Source: Entophlyctis helioformis (Eukaryota > Chytridiomycota > Chytridiomycetes > Chytridiales > Chytriomycetaceae). From it: a DNA stretch of 64,000 nucleotides. Each line of letters begins with the position of its first letter. Position 1 is the first letter of the stretch. The notes under the pieces are model-generated. The model ran no database searches. It was not told where the DNA came from and saw nothing but the letters and a program-made list of their open reading frames with translations. The stretch spans positions 1-64,000 of the forward strand of contig JAHLKH010000035.1 in the NCBI GenBank assembly GCA_025526915.1, in the 5' to 3' direction. This document shows positions 44,784 to 58,172 of the stretch, piece by piece. A program made the position numbers and the translations under genes.

Positions 44784-46821
44784 TTAAAACTCAATGATGG
44801 CCTCTGGACGAACGCCTTCGTAGCAGATGCGGTAGACAGTCGTGAACAGTGGGAACCTGGCAGATCAGCAGCACAGCGCCGGAGCATGCATATTAGTGCA
44901 AAGTCAAAGAGGATAATCGAGGCATTGGCATGCTGACGCAGTGGTGCATGTGCACGGCGGAACGTACTCTGCAACAAGCCCTCTGCCTTCCAAAATCTCG
45001 TGGATCTCCTTTGACGTCAGGCTGCCCTGCAGCTTCTGGCCGTTCAGGAGCTCAGCCTCGAGCACCTCAAACGACTTTCCGGTCAGAACACGCGCTTCTG
45101 CGATGCGACGGTTGCGACCGCCAAAGCACGTTGTGATGACGTCTGCCACACCGCAGCTTTCGAAAAAGGTCTCGTCGCGGATGCCCTCGTAGAATGTCTT
45201 TGCAAACTTTTTCATCTCCATCAGGCCGATGCGGATGATGGCTGCCTTTGTGTTATCGCCGTACCTGAATCACAGGGGCATGCATTGTGTTAGAGCGGCA
45301 AGTCGGCCGATGAGCATGAGACTGACACGAAGCAGACGGCTACGGACGTACTTGAGGCCGTCCACAAGACCAGCAGCAATAGCCACCACGTTCTTGAGTG
45401 CACCGCAGAGCTCGACTCCGGCAACGTCTTGCACCGTGTTGACGCGGAAGTAGTGCGAGTGGAAGACCTTTCTAAACGTCTCTGCGTTCTCGCGGTTCGA
45501 GTATCCGATTGTAGACTCGCAAAACTTTTCTTGGGCGACCTCTGAGGCGATGTTGGCACCCATGAGCACAGCCACGTCGATCTGCAGCGACTCCTTGATG
45601 ATGTCCGAGATGAGGTTCAGGCCCGACTGGCCGCCCGAGTCAACGCCCTGTGTTTTGGGGGATCAGCGGGTAAGCTGCCGTACATTGCAAGGACAAGGAT
45701 GAGGGCGGCGATTGCTGAGGTGGATGGCGGGAGCGGTTTGTGCATACCTTGATGAGCGAGATGGCGCGAGCGTTTGGGTGGATCTTGGACTTGAGCTGCT
45801 CGCAGACACCCTTGACAAACTGGCGAGTGGCGGATCAAGCCGTCAAGCCGTCCATGGGTCGCAGGTGACAGGTGGCAGGGCAGGGCAGGGTCAGCAACAA
45901 TGGTTTGCGCGGCCAGGCAGGGGCTTCACGTGTGGCCAAAAATTCACGATTGCGGCGCGTACTTGGCCGCAGCGGCGTAGAGCGGCGCAGACACAGACGA
46001 GCAGGCAGATGGACGGCAGGCAGACAGATGGAGGATGGCAGGCAGCCTACCTGGTGCGGAATCACAAAGACGAGCAGCGTCGCGCCCTCGACCGACTTGA
46101 GCAGCTCGGGCACGGCGACGACGTTCTCGGGCAGCTTGATGTTGGGCAGGTACTTGACGTTCTCGTGGGTGGTGTTGATGATGTCCGTCAAGCGCTGGCC
46201 CTGCACAATCTCTTCGTAGACCCACATGCGGACCTCGCTGTCAAAGTTGGGAAATGCCGCGACGTTGCGGCCGACGATCTTGGCAATCGCAGAGCCCCTG
46301 CGCATGCGCAGTCGTAGTTGTTGTTGTTGTTGTTGTTGTTGTTGTTGCCGCAGGTGTCGTTATGGCAGGTCATTGCAGGCAGAGGTTGTCGCAGGTGTTG
46401 TTGGCGCCATGGATGCGCGGTGTTGCAACAACGGAGCGAGTGGGCGAGTGCGTGGTTGAGTGCATGAGTGGGCGAGAGGGCGAGTGGTGAGTGGGCGAGT
46501 GAGTAGACGAGTCGGTGAATGGCAGGCGAGCGGGCGGTGGCAGGCGGGCGGTGGCAGGCTGGCGGGTGCTTCTGGCAGACAGCCGAGCAGACGGCCCGAC
46601 ATACACGGCCAGACACACGCACGCAGACACGCCTGGAAGTCTGTGTGTGGTTGTGTGTGTGTGTCTATGTGGTTGTGCCTGCATCTGTATCTGCATGCCT
46701 GCCGCTGCTGCCCGCTGCCTGCCCGCTGCCTGTCCCGATGGCGGCCAAAGGTGGCCAGTGGCCAATGGCGGCCGCGCACTCACCAGTTGCCCGACCCGAT
46801 CAGGCACACCTTCTCGAGCAT
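44784..46821 (-). CDS. GPD1: NAD-dependent glycerol-3-phosphate dehydrogenase
   Basis: Reduces dihydroxyacetone phosphate to glycerol-3-phosphate, for redox balance and osmolyte synthesis. The start [13 protein letters not shown] at 46,821 gives the GxGxxG NAD site, completed as [11 protein letters not shown] across the first intron. Later exons carry [70 protein letters not shown] (catalytic Lys region), [20 protein letters not shown] and [19 protein letters not shown]. It ends [13 protein letters not shown]. Length and motif order fit eukaryotic GPD1. The gene is head-to-head with CTC1, 40 bp apart. Confidence 0.92.
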
Positions 46822-46861
46822 TGCGATTGTTTGCTGTTTGTTGGGCAACTCGCGAGTACGA

Positions 46862-49800
46862 ATGCCCGTTGAAGCAGACCCAGATGTGCACGCAGATGCA
46901 GCCGCAGACGCCGCCGTGTTCTGCAGGCTGGTCGTGCTGCAGCAGGCCCTGCACATGGCGAGAACTGCGCTTGCGCCGTCCGCCGCCCCCGCCCGCTGTG
47001 CAGCCTCGTGTCCCGCCTCGACTGCACGGCCGGCAAGGCACCTGTGCTGGGAACGGCTCCCTCGCAGCCGCTGCTGGTGCTCTGCGGGCGCCTCGAGGTC
47101 GTATCCCGCCCACGCCCGCCTATGCCTACGCCCACGCCAGCGCAGGCACCTCCATCCGCACCCGCAGACGGCAGCAGTGACCCGTCGTGGTGCATCGTGT
47201 TCAGAGACACCACCGGCACGCTGCCGTGCCAGATGCTGGACTGGCGTCACAGGTCTCTTCTCGGACACGACGTGTGTCTGTGGTCCTGGCGCCTGATCTG
47301 CCCGGCATCGGCACCAACCACTGCGTCGCCGTCTCTCTTGGATGGCTGCATCGAGATCTTGGGCATTGCGCGCCGCGACGACTGCCCAACGTGGTTTGCT
47401 GCGCTGAACGAGTTCGTCTTTGCGAGGCCGCTTGCAGACTTGCGCTTGCTGCCCATCATGCACCCTCGTGCTCGCCATCGTCCAAGCCCGTCGTCGGCCA
47501 TCCAAGGATCAGATGCAGACCAGAGCCGCCTGCCCAAGGCTCCGCCAGCCAAGCCAGGCCACGTTGTCATTCGCGGTGTCCTTCTGGCCGTGTCGCCCAT
47601 CAGCTTGACTGGCTCGATCGGCCACTGCTTCCTGCGCGTCGCTTGCACACACACTGCTGCCACCAACAACGCGCTCGCATACTCGGCAGACGCCAAGCTC
47701 GTCGCGGTTCTGATGCTCAGAGACTCGCACAGGCCGCTGGTTGAACGAGTCTTGTCGCTCAGTGTGGGCCACGAGTACATGTTTGCCAACTTCAAGCCAA
47801 GAAAGCTGTCGCTCAAGGACACGGACGCCTCCTTTTACTTTCTTGCGCAAGATCCCGCAGCCTCTCTCATCCTGCCCATCGACAGCGCAGCACCAGCGTC
47901 GCCTGTACCAAATAGCCAGGAAAACAACGACGAGGCCGATGAAGACTGGCTTACTCAGACGCAGGCATCGCAAAGCAGTGCCATCTCGGACCTTGTGGCA
48001 GCTGCAGCATCGCAGCCAACTCAGCTTCGGCAGAATAAGCACAGCAGCAGCCATCCAGTACACGCCATCTTTGGCGGGCTGTGTGCCGAGCATGTCAAGA
48101 CGTGGAGCCAAGCGGTCATCTCGTACTGCGGGCAGATTACAGAGGTCCTCGACCACGACCTCTGCATCCTCAAACTCGACAATGAGTACATTCTGTCGGT
48201 GTCGCTTGGCTCGCTGTCGGTGCGCACAGAGTGTCTGCGTCCAGGCGCCACGGTCCAGCTGTCGGATGTGCACCTTGTCTTTGGGCCTCCGCCCACGCCA
48301 GTCTGCCTGGTTATGTGCGCCGCAACCACGCTTGACCTTGTCGCCTTCAGCAGCCGTCCTGTTGGCCCACACACGCTTGCTGCTTCGTCATCGTGCACAA
48401 GTGTGGCCGATATGCGTCGTCGCATCGCACGCAGCATGTGCTTCAGCGACCTGGCGCAGTTTCTTGGACTGGAGGGCATGATGTATGGCATACTAGACAC
48501 ACAGCTGCAGCCTGTGGAAACTCCAGCAATGGAGTCCGCAGCAGCGCGCACTGCACAGTCGATCCTTGCGCACTTTGGCCACACGCCACACACACCTTCG
48601 GACGCCCATGTGTTTCTGGACCACGACGTCGCATGCAAGCCGCTGGCGTTGGGTACAAGACTGCCAACGATCCTGTCCCCGCAAGACATCCAGACGCATT
48701 TCAACGAAGCTGTGGACGCGCTCGTGGCCGCATCGTCGCGCGAGCGTGGCTTGATTGTGCACCGCGAGATCCGTGCTCTGGACTTTGGTGCACAGTCTCT
48801 TGCGTGTCTAGGCAGGCTGTGTGCAGATGCGGACAGCGGACGGCTGTTCTTGGTGGATGGCACTGCTCGCGTGTGTGTGCATGTGCTGATGCCAGAAAAC
48901 GACGCGGCAATTGTCGGAGATGGGCCGACGCCAGGTGTTTGGGACGGCCTTGCTGCTGGACCATGTCGTGCTTCTGTCTGGCGCTGTGCTTGTCTGCGAG
49001 GCGGTGATGCCTCTCGCGGGCTCTTCTGCAGACAACGCCGATGCTTCCGGTAGCGCCAGCCGGACAGCCTACTGCTACATCCAGGTTGCGGCCAGCAACG
49101 GTTTGAACGTTGGTCACTTGGAATCGCATACCCCGACAGCGTCGACTGGACCATCAGCGGCTCTGCCTTCCAACTCGGCTTCTGCCACATCACCCAGCCA
49201 AGAACCTGTGACTGTGTCGCTGGTCCTGATGCCGCGCGCCAAACGTTCGCCAGTTCTTGCCTTCCAGTCCCTGCCGCAAGCACGTCTGGAGCTGGAGACC
49301 ATCGTGCAAGGCATGGTGCTTGTGCCTGGATCTCTGTCGACCCATGCCAAGCCGCACTTGCTCTCGGACGTCTTTCTGCGATTCCGTGGCGCGTCGGCTC
49401 ATTTGCCCGAGCTGCTGGTTCTTGGCAGCACATACGCCATTCAGGTCTCGGCGTCGGGATACACGGCACTCTCGACGCAAGGCGCAGTCGACTGGCAGCC
49501 GCACTGGACGATGAAACTGGACACATCCCCACAATCCTACGAGCTGCTGGCCAAGGGCGTTGAGCAACAGAACAGAACGGATGAGCAGCAGCCTGTTGCA
49601 GATACCGTGTCCATGGCCGGCATGTGGCGCGACTCGCTCATGACCATCACCTGCCGCATCCTGTCCAAGCGACTACGCTTAGATCACTCGCTGGCTGGCG
49701 TGCTCGCGGCTCCGTCCGAGCCTCAGCAGCGTGATGCTGCACGCAAGACGCCTGTTGGCTCGGCTGCTGGCGTCGCCTGCCTCCCATCTCCGGCCGACCT

Positions 49801-50970
49801 GGCCCGGCGGTGGATGGTTGGCGTTGGTCGTGCAGATGCTGTCGTTGTGATCAAGGTCTGCGACCAGAACACGGGTGACACCATGGACGTGCTTGTGGAC
49901 ACGCGCACTCGGCCGTATCCGCTGGGACTGACGCCTGGCCGCGTCGTGCGGCTGGAGAATGTGGCCGTCAAGATGGTCAAAGGCGGTCGGGACGTGCAGC
50001 TGACGATGCTGCCAGTCACACGTGTCGTGGTTGTGGATGGAGCTGCAGCCAAGGATGCCACTACAAGGACTGGATCCATCGCAGCAGCAGGCGGGCTGCC
50101 GTCCAGCACGTTTGGTGGTCGTCACGCGAATGGCAGCCCCCAGCGCACCCTTGTGCGTCTATGCACCATGGTATCGCGTCGGCTCGCACCACAGGCCGTC
50201 TACATTGATGCGCACGTGACGGCTGTGCCACGCGTCGCTGTCTCGCTTGTCTGCTCTGCGTGCAACCGGACATCCAAAGGCAGCGCCGTCTCGTGCCCAA
50301 GCGGATGCCCCGATCCGTCGTTTGTGATGCAAACAGAAGCCATTGTTTCGATCCAGGACGGCACGGCCGAAGCAACAGTCACCGTGACCACATTCGACTT
50401 GGTCGCATCGCTTCTTTGTCTGGATGTGGCGAGCGCAAGCAACTGCAGAGCCTGGCAGAGTCGTATGGCGAGGTGGCGTACGCAGCCATTGGGTTTGGCG
50501 ACAGCAGCGGCTCTGCATTCGACAGCGGCGATGGACCGGCGTCGGACGTGGGGCGTCTCAAGGGGCAGATGTGGCTCGAGAAGATGTGCAAGAATCCGCG
50601 ATGGATGCGTCGCGTGCGGATCCTTGCAGACATTCGGCCGCAGTTTGTCTCCAATGCAGCCAAGAAACTCATGGCGGCTGCATGGGCTGCATCGGCAACG
50701 GAGGCGGAGGGCTCTGGCGGTACTGGTGGCGCGAGTGATGCTTGCTTGGACCGATCGATCACGTGTGTTGCGGATGCGTTCATGGTGCGGCAGCGGACGC
50801 TCAAGCTTGGAGGATCAAAGCCGCCGATCGAGACCGTGTGCCACTGGAGAATCAAGCTTGTCGCGACTGGGTTTGTCGAGCTGGATGCGCGCGTGATGAC
50901 GCGCGATCTGCTGGCACGGTTGGAGGCTGCCGAGCCGGCGGCTGTGGTGAAGGCAGCTGCAGATGAATGA
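46862..50970 (+). CDS. CTC1: CTC1-like telomere (CST complex) protein with OB folds
   Basis: Large subunit of CST, which recruits DNA polymerase alpha-primase to telomere ends. A nearly intronless ~1,300-residue reading has repeated OB-fold segments: LLVLCGRLEVVS...WCIVFRDTTGTLPCQML, HVVIRGVLLAVSPISLTG, GRLFLVDGTARVCVHVLM and VVVIKVCDQNTGDTMDVLVD. It also has a zinc-ribbon OB fold, VSLVCSACNRTSKGSAVSC...IVSIQDGTAEATVTV, the CTC1 C-terminal signature. The C-terminus is VCHWRIKLVATGFVELDARV. Frame changes occur near 48,896 (an AAAA run) and near 50,420, and the first ~50 codons are unclear near 46,980-47,010. These may be sequencing errors. Confidence 0.7.
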
Positions 50971-50989
50971 ACAGCGTAGTATGGGGGTT

Positions 50990-52244
50990 TATTGCTGCTG
51001 GGTCTTGACCCGTTTGTGCCTGCTTTGATCGCCACATCAATGGGCAGTGACGGAGGCAGCTTTTCGTTGTACAGTGAGCAGACAAGGCCCATGACCATGT
51101 CGATCTCGTCCCACGTCGCGTCAAACACATCCCACCACGGCGGCGATGTGGGCAGCACGACGCCAGTCTCGCGCGCAGCAAGCGCGATGGATGCGGCTGC
51201 AATGACGGGAGGCTGGAACAGGACCATTGCCAATGTGTGGCCACTGGGGAAAAGTCGCTCATGGCAGCATTAGCCGGCCGTTCTGGTTGCAAATGGCCGC
51301 CAAGAGCCAACACGCAGAGTCGTGCACGCACCAGTCATTGAGAAAGTTCCATGCGTGCTGCACAAGAGCGTGGTTGCGCGCCAGATCCAGCGACTGCACA
51401 TAATTGACCATAAATCCGTGCGGATGCTGCACATGCACATTGAAGCCCAGCTTGTCCAGAATGCACATCTCGCCGCTGAACATGTCGTCGCGCAGAAGAT
51501 TGTACCGCTGTCCACCGGCATCCGCGTGTCAGCCAGCGCAGTCCATCTCAAGCATGGGACGCCGCAGCTTGGTACTTGCATGGCTGTTGAAATCCAGCAG
51601 CTTGGGAGCCCTGCCCTTGTGGCGCTCGCACAGGTAGTGAAAGACATTGACCAGATCGCGGTTCCTGCGCGGGCATTCCTCGAGCTTTGTGCTCAGAAAG
51701 AGACTTGCGAGTGCTATTTTCTGCTCGATGTTGGGGCAGCATTGGTGTCAGATCTGCGTTGGCAGGCAGATCTGGCTGTGCATGCACGCATTCATGCACT
51801 CATGCTTGTATATGCCCTGGCAGTCCAGCAGACTCACCAAGACCGAGAACTCTGCAAACGATGCACAGAAGAAGAAGCGCTGGAAGAGCACCTGTGCAGT
51901 CGACGATGCGACTTGTGGCCTGATGGACAGGTGCGTGTCAGCGGCAGCAGGCCACCACACATCTGCATGGGCACTCACAGCTTGAGCAGCACCGCTGCAG
52001 ATCGGATCAGCTCGGTGCCGGTGATGCGCAGGAACCGCTCCGTCTCTGTGCAACAACCGCGCGAGCTGCACTCTGTCAGCCAACACACACGCAGACCCAA
52101 ACAGGCCGCTCGGCAGGAACGAGCGAGGCTGCGGCTCACCGGGCGAGATGCCGTCTCGCTGCGACGGCGTCAACTCCAGCTGCCCAGCGTCGGCTGTGTG
52201 TTGAGCAGCGACAGCTTCTCGTCTTGGTCGCTCTGCTCGTCCAT
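50990..52244 (-). CDS. CCNL1: Cyclin L-type cyclin
   Basis: Partner of CDK11-type kinases in transcription and splicing. Exons contain LELTPSQRDGISP, LRITGTELIRSAAVLLKL and AQVLFQRFFF. Next is IEQKIALASLFLSTKLEECP, with NVFHYLCERHKG (the cyclin box). Then come CILDKLGFNVHVQHPHGFMV, LVQHAWNFLNDW and FQPPVIAAASIALAARETGV. This order matches cyclin L closely. The ATG at 52,244 (MDEQSDQDEKLSLLNTQ) is out of frame with LELTPSQRD, so either a small intron or a 1-base shift lies near 52,180-52,200. The C-terminal RS-rich tail of animal cyclin L is absent. The exact stop is uncertain. Confidence 0.75.
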
Positions 52245-52289
52245 GTTGCCCGAGATCTGGCAAAGCCGACGAATACCCCAACACAAGCC

Positions 52290-53996
52290 ATGCAGGCGAC
52301 GTCGCCGCTGCACAGCGTCGTCAACGCCATGGAGCGCAGCATCAGAGCCAAGGACGGCGCGGCGCTGGCGTCGCTGCTCGTGCAGGTCGAGTCGCTGTCT
52401 CCTGCCCAGCTCAAGGCTGCCGTCTCACTCGTGCAGGTGAGGCGCACGCTGCCGTGTCTCGAGCCTGCAACGCTGGAGCCATCTGACAACATGCGCGGCG
52501 CTCGTGAGATGAGCAGGGCGGACTCGAGGGCCTTTGCGACCAGCTGCCAGAGCCGTTCGACGTGTTTGTGCGAGAGTTGATCAAGCGGCTGGCGATCGGC
52601 CCGGAGACGCCGTTTGCTGAATATGCGGCCATGTTCAGGTGCGGCGTGCATCCGGCGTGCATCCAATGCGGTTGGGCTGGCTGGCACACACTGATCATCA
52701 CCGACTGCTGCAACCGCCAGCCATTTCGTTGCGCAAGTGTACACCCAGCCATGGCTTGCACCTGTGCTGCGCGTGCTTTGCTCAAGCGCCTTTCGGCGTG
52801 CTCGGAAACAGGACGACGACCTGACAGCGCGCAGATCCAAGCCCGTCCATTTATCTGTGCTCCAGTCGCATCTGGCGCGGCTGATTGCCATCATCCTGTC
52901 GGACCGGCCGCTTGCACAGCAGATCAAGGCCGGCCTGCTGATTGCCGTCAACACGGCGTTCCGCATCTACTTTGCGCTGGGCGAGATGAGCTTGTGCATC
53001 AAGATGGTCCAGCAGGTCGAGTCCAACGTGCAGGAGAGCGCGCTGCAGCTGGCCAAATACCCAAGAGGCGACCAGGTCACGCTGTACTACTTTACTGGCA
53101 AGACCAAGATGTATTCGCACGATTTTGGTCCTGTGAGAGACGGCTGTTCTGGATTCTACATGCACGATGACTGGCTCTGACCGCGTGTTTGTCCGTCAGG
53201 CGGAAAGGTATCTGTCCGACGCATTCAAGCTCTGCGCACACTATCATGGCTCTGCGAAGCGGTGCGTTTTTGCTCATCCATTTCTTTAGTGGTTATCCTG
53301 GCCAAGCCACACCAGGCTTGACCTAACCGCCACTCGAGTAGGATGATTCTTGAGCTGCTTATTCCGGCCAGGATGATCCGTGGCACAGTGCCGCATCCAT
53401 ATCTACTGCAGAAGCACGGCCTGGACGGGCATTTCGGGCGGCTTGTCCAGTGCTACAAAGTCGGCGACTACACCCACTACCTGGCTGCAATCAACCAGAA
53501 TCGCAAGTGGTTCATGAAGCGCGGATTGTTAACCGTCATGAAGGAAACCATGAAGCTCATGATGTACCGCAATCTCTTCTGCACAAGGTGGGACTCGGGA
53601 CTGGGGACTGGAGATCGTGGCTGGAGATCAGGGACTGGGGACTGACTTGATATGGCTGGCATGTGCAGTTTCAGAGCGTTGCAGTCTGAAAGTCCAGACA
53701 TTTACCGGGTGCCTCTCGACGTGTTTCTCAAGGCCGTGCAACAAAGTGGACTTGACACGGACGGCACGGCTGACTTGGACGAGGTTGAATGCATTGTTGT
53801 GTCGCTCATCGGCCAGGTGTGTGTGTGTGTTTTCTGCCATCGTCCCGGCCACGCTGGATCGTGTGGTGTGCGGCACTAACATCGCCAGCAACTTGACCGC
53901 CAGGGCTACATGCGCGGCTTCATCCAACATGCTGCGCGTGTGGCCGTGCTTGCAAAGTCCTCGCCGTTTGTCAAGCCATCACAAGTCACAAAATGA
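52290..53996 (+). CDS. PCID2: PCID2/Thp1-like PCI-domain protein of TREX-2
   Basis: mRNA-export factor that pairs with DSS1 and SAC3. Exon 1 is MQATSPLHSVVNAMERSIRA...VSLVQ. Later exons have QLPEPFDVFVRELIKRLAIG, HLARLIAIILSDRPLAQQIK, LGEMSLCIKMVQQVESN and AERYLSDAFKLCAHYHGSAK. The PCI core follows: RMILELLIPARMIRGTVPHP, CYKVGDYTHYLAAINQNRKW, KETMKLMMYRNLF, LDEVECIVVSLIGQ and GYMRGFIQHAARVAVLAKSS. It stops at 53,994-53,996. It is head-to-head with cyclin L, 45 bp apart. Confidence 0.85.
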
Positions 53997-54068
53997 ACGC
54001 GACCAACCTTCGACTTGCAACTTCAAACCCAATTGCCAGTCTGACGAACCAAGGACGTTTGTGCCAAG

Positions 54069-57000
54069 ATGGCTATGGAGTATCGCCACACGGTCCATGA
54101 CGCACATCCAAAGCCGATTCTGTGCGTCCAGTACAATCCGTTCCGTCGCGAGATCTACACGGCTGGCGAAGGTTGGTCGGCAAGGTCGCATGGCTTGGCT
54201 TGGCTTGGCTTGGCTTTGAGCGCGTCGTTTGGCAGCATTGACACCAGACTCGACGTTCAGACTCGCTCATCAAGGTGTGGGAGTCCGAGTCTGGCAAGTT
54301 TCTGACCGCATGGACGGGCCACATCGGATGGGTGACGAACCTGCTTTACTGGTGCGTTTACGTGGCACTGTCTGGCTGCACTGATTGCTCGATGCATGAC
54401 TGACCGCAGTGGCTGGGCAGCAAGGAAATCAAGGTTCTGTTCTCGTGCTCCATCGACGGCAAACTCATTGCATGGGGATCCAATGGCAAGATCCTCCAGC
54501 ACATACAGGTAAGGGCCGGCTTCCCGCTTTCCCTCTGTCTGCATTTGGATGCAACCACTCACGCTCCTTGGCTGGCTGGCTGTTGTTGTCCAACAGACTG
54601 GGTCGCCCATGTACACGCTGGCATACAACTCGCGTCGCCAGCAGATCATGGCGGGACAGAACCGCAAAGTGCGGCTGTTCCAGCTGATCAACAGCGACGA
54701 CAACCACGGCACAACCGATGTGCTCGAGCGTCGCAACGTGGCCTGCACCGAACACTCTGACGTTGTCAGCTGTATCGTGTCGTGCGAGGGCCGCTTCTAC
54801 TCTGCAGGGTGATGCCGCGCCTTGTGTGTGCGCATCACGTGGCTTGGCATCGACTATACTGACCGACTGACTGGCGGCCGCACAAACAGATACGACCGCA
54901 AGATCATTATTTATGATGTGCCGCACCATGGTGACCTCAAGCTGCGTGTGTCCAGCACCATCCGAGACGCACATGATGCCGCCATCTCGTGCATGGTGTT
55001 TGGCAAGGACGCTGACAACAGCTGGCAAGTGTGGGGATCCGTTGCCGATTCACTCTATGTCACGGTGGCTGACCCCTCGACTGGCAGGCTTATAACCGGA
55101 TCCTTTGATCGCGTCGTCAAGCTGTGGTCGCTTGATGGCAACCTCATGCAGCGGTTCGATGGATTCAAGTAAGTGTCCAAGCCAAGTGGTTTCATCATCT
55201 GGGCGATTGCTAACGCCGATGCGTGCCAGTGACACCATTTCATCGCTCTGCTATGTGGTGCCGACGCAGACGCTTTGGGTCACGGCGAGCTCAGTCACAC
55301 CCGTCGTCTATGATCCACGCAGCGGCATCAATGCAAGCACATCGGAGGACTGTGACGGATCATTCAAATGCCGGACTGACACAGCGTGTGGCGTGCCAGG
55401 TGTCTGACTTTGTGCGCACTGACGACGAGCGGTTCCATCCAGCCGGCGGCACGTTTGCATTCAAATACCTGCTGTTCATCCCCGAGACCAACGAAGTTGT
55501 GGCCGTGTCCACGCGTCGATCTGTCGTCATCTGGCGGTACAACTCGGTTGCGCCACTGACCGTTCTTCCCGGCCACGCCGACATTGTCGAATGCCTGACA
55601 TTCAGTAAGCACGTGGTTGTCCGGTTTGGGATGCCACCGCCAACCTGCTGACAGCACATGACGGTCGGCAACACAGCATCCAAGGAGCCGCTGCTCATCT
55701 TTAGTGGCGGCGACGACGGCATCATACGCAAATGGGAGCGACTGCAGCTCAACACGTTCATGTACAGCCAAGAGACGCTCACCTTGCCCAAGGAAGAGTT
55801 TATGGACGCCGCCGAAGCAGAGCCGGAGCATGATGATGCAGGCCGGCGTCAGCATGACGACCACGGGCGACGTGGGATCACCAAGATCTCGCTCAAGTCA
55901 ACCAAGGGGCCAAAGCAAGGCAGAATGGGCGGCGGCCAAGCAGCACGGCAACGGAGCAGCAAGAGGCTCGACGCGTCAAAAGGCGGTGCTCCAGGTGGAT
56001 TGGGGTCTGGTACGGAAGGCAAGAACGCCGGTGGCGCATCTGGGCAGGACGCTGCTCGATCTGGTGGTGTGCCTGGTGCACATCCCTCCACTGCAAACTC
56101 GGCCTTGTCGACGACCATGACCAAAACAGCGCGACCCGGCATCGTGTCTCTGTTCTACTACGAAGACCTCGACTATCTCATCTCTGGATACGAAGACAGC
56201 AGAATATGCAAGTATTGGTACTCGTGACCCGATCTGATCATGCCGTTGTTGTCTGGGCTGACGTTTGTGCAATGCATAGGCGTGTGGGGATACAACGAAG
56301 AGACGATCAAGTTTGAGCCAGAGATGGTGTCTGGGGACCATGATCCCAAGGATCCAACCGCTAATCCTAGTGGGAACGGGGGGAGTGGTGGCAACATGGC
56401 GGCAGTGCCACTTGGCGCAGCTCCAGCAGCGGGTCTTGCGCCTCAGATGGGCAGTGACAGCGTGTCCAACCGCGTAGCCGGCATGGCGCTCAAAGCAACG
56501 CTGCTTGACCACAAAGACGCAGTGACAGGTCTCGTCTGTTTCCAGCAGGATGGCGTGCACTGGATGGCAAGTCTGCCCGTCTCGTTGGCAGCCTGCACCA
56601 TGATCGCATGACTAACCATTCATGGTTCGTCCATGGCACGGCGGCACCAGATCAGCGCAGGCTGGGACAGGCGCATCTGTGTCTGGGATCTCAAAAACGT
56701 CAAACTGCACGACGTGTTCCGCAACAACCAGCCGCAGTTTGCCGGCACAGGACGCGAGGAGCTGGCAGCCGACGGCATCATTTTGTCGCTGGACTACAGC
56801 CCCGAGCGCAACGAGTTTGGATATGCGTCGAGCGACAAGCTGGCATACATCAGGCGATTCTCTCCAAACGGCACGGAAATGACATTGACGTCTGTGCTGC
56901 AGGGACACGAGGCCGAAGTCACGCAGGTAAGAGGATCGAAGCCCCGCCAGCGTATGCTGTGACGGCATTGGTCTGACATGGCCCGACCAGATCCAATGGC

Positions 57001-58099
57001 ACAGAAAAGAGTCGCAGTGGATCACTGGCTCTGAAGACAGGACACTGCGTATATGGGTAAGCGCACATGGGCCACTGAGCGTTTGCCATCCGCGTCCCTT
57101 ACATTGCCATCCGTGCAGCCTGCCGACGGTATCCCGTGTCTGCGCGTCATCAACAACGATGGGCCAGTCACGGCACTCTGTATCGACTCGATCAACGGCT
57201 GTCTGATCACAGGGTCGCAGGACAAGGTCATTCGCGTGTTTGACATTGACAAGAAGGACGAGATAGTGCAAAAGAACATGGGCCATTCGGACGAGATCCG
57301 CAGTCTGATTCACATTCCTGCACGCAACCAGGTTTGTTGGTTGTTGGTTGGTAGGTCTCTTGGTAGATGCAGTCGACTGACGCGTGTGTATGATGGCAGT
57401 ATGTGTCGGCGTCATGGGACAACACAGTGCGCATCTGGAATGGCAAGTGCTGCCATGCTGGATGGCTATGGAGACGCACACTGACACGCACAGACCGGTT
57501 GACTTGGCAGCGTATCTCAAGAAGGGACAGCGGCGCATCGCTGCCAAAGCCAACATGGCATTCTATGCCAATGCCCAGGAGAAGAAGAAGTCAGTGCACG
57601 GCAAGCCTGGACTGCGCACTTATGCAACGTGACTGACTGATGCTGATATGGTTGTGGTTGTGCAGCCGCAACCGACGTTCTCTGAGCTCAACCCACTCAT
57701 TGTGCCCAAACTGCTCACCAAGCCCGTGTTTGTCAAGGACTTTATCCTCGAGAAACCGCCCACCAAGGACGAAGACTACGGCACGACAGTAAGGAGTGGC
57801 TTGGGATGCGATCTACGCCTGTGCACCTTGACTGACACACGACCCAACAGGCCGAAAAGACGGCGCTGGAAGAGGAGCTTCGGCAGACATTCAACGATCT
57901 TGATGCCATGCTGAACGCCGATGTAGGTGTCTCCCCCTTGGATAGTGCCTGTGGCATGAATGCATCCATTCATGCATGGGCTGACATGGCCAATCTGATG
58001 TGCAATGCAGCACAGCGTGGACCGCACGGCCAAAAGTCTGGCGGCAAGCCACGGATCGCCAAGACGCTCCCACGTCGAAAGACGGATGGGCAGCAATGA
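54069..58099 (+). CDS. Large multi-WD40 repeat protein, function unknown
   Basis: It starts MAMEYRHTVHDAHPKPILCV. At least ten WD-type blades lie over many short introns, for example SLIKVWESESGKFLTAWTGH, YDRKIIIYDVPH, LITGSFDRVVKLWSLDGN, LIFSGGDDGIIRKWERLQLN, ISGYEDSRICVWGYNEETIK, RRICVWDLKNVKLHDVF, ITGSEDRTLRIW, LITGSQDKVIRVFDIDKKDE and YVSASWDNTVRIW. A Gly/Arg/Lys-rich insert (about 55,830-56,110) splits the repeats into two propellers. The C-terminus (KANMAFYANAQEKKK, EKTALEEELRQTFNDLDAML) is helical. Two-propeller WD proteins of this kind are common in flagellated species, but I cannot assign a family. The end depends on the acceptor used near 58,010 (stop 58,099 or about 58,122). Confidence 0.75.
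54190..54222. repeat. GGCTT pentamer repeat in an intron
   Basis: Four to five tandem TGGCTTGGCTT units in the first intron of the WD40 gene. Confidence 0.8.
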
Positions 58100-58172
58100 A
58101 GCGTGGTGTCTTGGACGCTAGCTGCCCGACCGATCCTGGTGTGAATGAAGCTGTGTGTGATAGTGCATGCGT

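Noticed and set aside
46316..46346. TTG/CAA trinucleotide run as a possible CRISPR-like or coding repeat
   Set aside because: A simple microsatellite in the first GPD1 intron; no spacer-repeat structure anywhere in the window.
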